Positions 61,565 to 64,000 of a DNA stretch of 64,000 nucleotides are shown here, piece by piece. A program made the translations under genes and the position numbers. The notes under the pieces are model-generated. The model was not told where the DNA came from. It made no database searches and saw only the letters and a list, made by a program, of their open reading frames with translations. The DNA comes from Klebsormidium nitens (lineage: Eukaryota; Streptophyta; Klebsormidiophyceae; Klebsormidiales; Klebsormidiaceae), in assembly GCA_000708835.1 (NCBI GenBank), contig DF236970.1, positions 310,001 to 374,000 of the forward strand. The letters run 5' to 3'. Within the stretch, counting starts at the first letter, position 1, and every line of letters starts with the position of its first letter.

Positions 61565-62350
61565 GTGGGATTCTGGGCGTCACTTTTTTGTATTGCAGAA
61601 ATACTTGCTTGGCTGTTTCTTCCGGGCTTGGTTTGAGTCTGTTTCAGTGACTTGGTCGAGGTCACAAGCATTTGTATTGCGAGTCGATAGTGGAGGAGAC
61701 TCTGCTTTTGAGTTGGGTGTTTTTGGGTTACTAGCTGCTCCGAAGCTGAGGATCTTGCCTATTTTGTCTCTCGTGGTTGATTCTTTTTCTTCGGAGGTTT
61801 GTGATAAGCAGGAGTTGACGTCGTTGGATTGTCCTCCCAATCTGACGTTCTTCGACGCTGTTTGATGTGGCTGTCAATCACTGCATTCGTCCGTTCAACA
61901 TTTCCGTCCGGTCCGCCATTCCGATCTCAATTATCAGTGAGCTCCTGAACCCCTGAGTAGATCCCTGAATCCGTACTCTCTCTCAACACAGCGTGGTTTC
62001 TGTCAGGCCCACTACTAGCTGCTTTCAATAGTCGGTATTGTGGAAAAGCCGCCTCACTTGTGGAGTCAGGTCGGAAGCCAAGAAGAACGGCCACGAATTT
62101 GCGCAAGCAGAGTTGGCTGATATGCTTTTGGTCCTTCTCGGCCCTTGCTTCGTTCGTTCCTCAAGAACTCTTGCCGTAACCAGATGTGGAATGTGTCAAC
62201 CCTCTTTCTATAATTCGTCGGAGACGGTGTTCCCGTTGCTCAGCCACCGGAGTTGTACTACGCTTTGGGTTTCTGCCATTGCCATCCAAGATCGAGTGAA
62301 GGCCGCCGATTCCTTCATAGTTGACATGTACTCCTCCTTTTTCCTAAAAG

Positions 62351-64000
62351 GTCGGGTCTCGAAGGCAGCGCCTACGTCAGGCGTCCCGCCATCTCTCCGC
62401 CAACCGACGTCAGCAGTGACGTCAGCGCAGTCCCTCGGCCCGCCGCGCACCCCAGGCGCCCCCCTCCCCTGCCCACGTGGCTCCAGGGTGCGGAGACCAG
62501 GTCGCAATCCAACGGCGGACATTTTTCGGGGGGGTCAGACTTGCACAGGGAGAAGGGGGGTGCGAACGGGCATGCGCATGTAGACAGTCCCCGAGCAGAG
62601 AGCCCAGTTTCCACTCCGGGGGGGTCCGGTTTCAGACTGTTTGAGAGTGCGGCTGGCACCCCCCCGTGGGGGGGTTCGCCGATGGGCTCGAGCCCCGGGG
62701 CAGCGAACCCCCCGGAAGAGCGGGAGGAGTTCTGGATGGGGAATGATAGCGACGAGGAAGGCTGGACGGGGAATCGGGACGTGGTTCTGGGGGGGTTCTC
62801 GGATTCGGACAGTGAGTCCGACGATGATTTTGAAAGCCTGGTCGAATTGCCACTTGCCGAAGCGAAGTGGTCTCTCGAGAGAGGGGGGAGGGAAGGAGAG
62901 GCGTTAAGCGAAGGTTCTGGCCTAACCCAGGGTCTGGTTCTCGACAGCGAGCTGGACGCTATTGCAGAAGGGGTGCGGAGGCGCGAGAGTGAGGAGCGGA
63001 GGGGTAACGTCAATGAGGCGGACGTGACGTCAGGTGAAGTGGGTAGTGCGCGCCAGGCGCAAACGGAGCCGGTTAGCAAACCAGCGGGGATGGGTTACGG
63101 TTCCCGTGCGAAAGCGCAGCCGCTGCCGGTGCCCAAAAGAGGCGAGTTCTCATTCGATACCAGCTCGGCGGGTCACCCTAACTACGATCTTAACCCGCCG
63201 CCGGAACCTAGAAGCTGGCAGGAGCCACGTGTCCTCTCGCCCGACTCGTTGAAGTCGTCGCCAACGCGATGGCCCTCGTCGCACCCCCCCACGTGGCCCG
63301 AAACCCCGAGGACACCGCAAACTCCCCCGAGCCTGGACGAGTTCGAAAAGCAGTTTCCATTTGACTTTGGCCGGGGCCGGAGGCAAACGGAAACGAACTC
63401 GACCAGGTTTGCAGACGAAGCGGGTTTTGGTGTCCGTGAAGAGAAGGAGTTTGGGTCGGAGAAGGAGGAACTCGGCAGGGGGAAAGAGTGGCTAAAGGAC
63501 AGGTCAAACTCACTCAGCGACGATAGACCGGGGGTGCGCGGAGCAGAAAAAGTGCGCCCCCGGCTTGAAGTCGAAACGACAGGGCTGACCGTTTTCGAGG
63601 GGCCCCATTCCCCGCTGGAGAGCTCCGGTCCACATGCTGCAGGAAACAGCGGATCGCCGGAACTAGAGAGCGTCTCGTTAGAGTCTCCCAGAGACCGAGG
63701 CGAAAGGGGGGTGGAAACGGCGGGCAACAAGTCCCCCCTGGAGGGAGGCGGTGTCGAGCACTCGGCCTTCAAGCGCATCCATCTCGTAGGGCGGCCCCTC
63801 TCCCTCGACGTCAGCAAACGGCCCGACGCCGACGTCAGCCCGCCCCACGCTGACGTCATCACCCCCCCGGCGCGGCCCTCGACTCCCCCGCCAGTCTCGC
63901 CGCCCCCACCCGGCGAGCTGCTTTCGCCGATGGCATCTCGTCCTGGGTTTATGGCTAATCTGCTCGAAACCCAGACCCAAACTTCCCCCCCGCTGAGTCC
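62351..64000 (+). CDS. Long disordered Pro/Ser/Asp-rich coding frame, runs off window
   Basis: The + frame whose codons start at multiples of 3 is open from 62325 to the window end (over 550 codons) with no stop. It therefore has no in-window terminus. Content is strongly biased and unstructured: SPVSTPGGSGFRLFE, NDSDEEGW, FSDSDSESDDDFESLVELPL, PTRWPSSHPPTWPETPRTPQ, TPPSLDEFEKQF, ARPSTPPPVSPPPPGELLSP. The first in-frame ATG is near 62682, so it is either a start there or an internal exon. Acceptors CCTAAAAG|GTCGGG (62351) and TTGCACAG|GGAGAA (62549) both fit phase 2 from the BtuF-like exon ending at 61564. It may thus be a C-terminal extension of that protein or a separate gene. Function unknown. 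Minus-strand ORFs here are antisense shadows. Confidence 0.65.

Noticed and set aside
62372-63079. 235-residue minus-strand open frame
   Set aside because: It is antisense to the longer, stop-free, biased plus-strand frame. The GC-rich codon bias of the real frame opens the opposite strand.
63182-63862. 226-residue minus-strand open frame
   Set aside because: Same antisense shadow of the disordered plus-strand frame.

Overview
The window looks like nuclear DNA of a green-lineage eukaryote. Genes are split by many short spliceosomal introns, and the recognisable products are plant-type: a UDP-glucuronate decarboxylase, an EDR2-like PH-START-DUF1336 protein, a ceQORH-like quinone oxidoreductase, a chloroplast-type PPR protein and ribosomal protein eL29. 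A streptophyte alga such as Klebsormidium is my best guess. That is inference from gene content and intron style, not from a search. No bacterial-type operons, CRISPR arrays, rRNA or tRNA genes were seen.

Layout. 251-1982 (-) folate-receptor-like secreted protein. 2807-8526 (-) UXS-type UDP-xylose synthase, 7 coding exons, 412 aa. 9116-21670 (+) EDR2-like protein, 20 exons, 878 aa, sharing a 590-bp divergent promoter with UXS. 23534-29193 (-) ceQORH-like oxidoreductase, 5 exons, interrupted by an assembly gap. 30146-38980 (+) PPR protein with an MRL1-like C-terminus, 13 exons, 738 aa. 38981-44254 gene-poor stretch with a weak reverse-transcriptase-like relic, a GC-rich hairpin and a second gap. 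44255-46079 (+) two-exon single-membrane-span protein of unknown function. 47601-49451 (-) eL29. 50829 onward (+) a BtuF-type (Fe/B12 periplasmic-binding fold) protein whose second intron is about 8 kb. It may continue in phase into a long disordered, proline/serine-rich reading frame that runs off the right end.

Exon models were built by hand from splice sites, reading phase and similarity to remembered families. In every complete model all phases close.

The most striking structure is not a gene. Introns in at least three genes, and probably a fourth, carry decayed direct copies of the neighbouring exon edge together with its splice site. Upstream introns repeat the exon 5' end with its acceptor. 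Downstream introns repeat the exon 3' end with its donor. About a dozen such clusters were found. Most copies are 130-180 bp apart, and one array has seven copies. The palindrome TGACGTCA also recurs 19 times in 64 kb, in coding and intronic positions. These two patterns are the main candidates for something undescribed.
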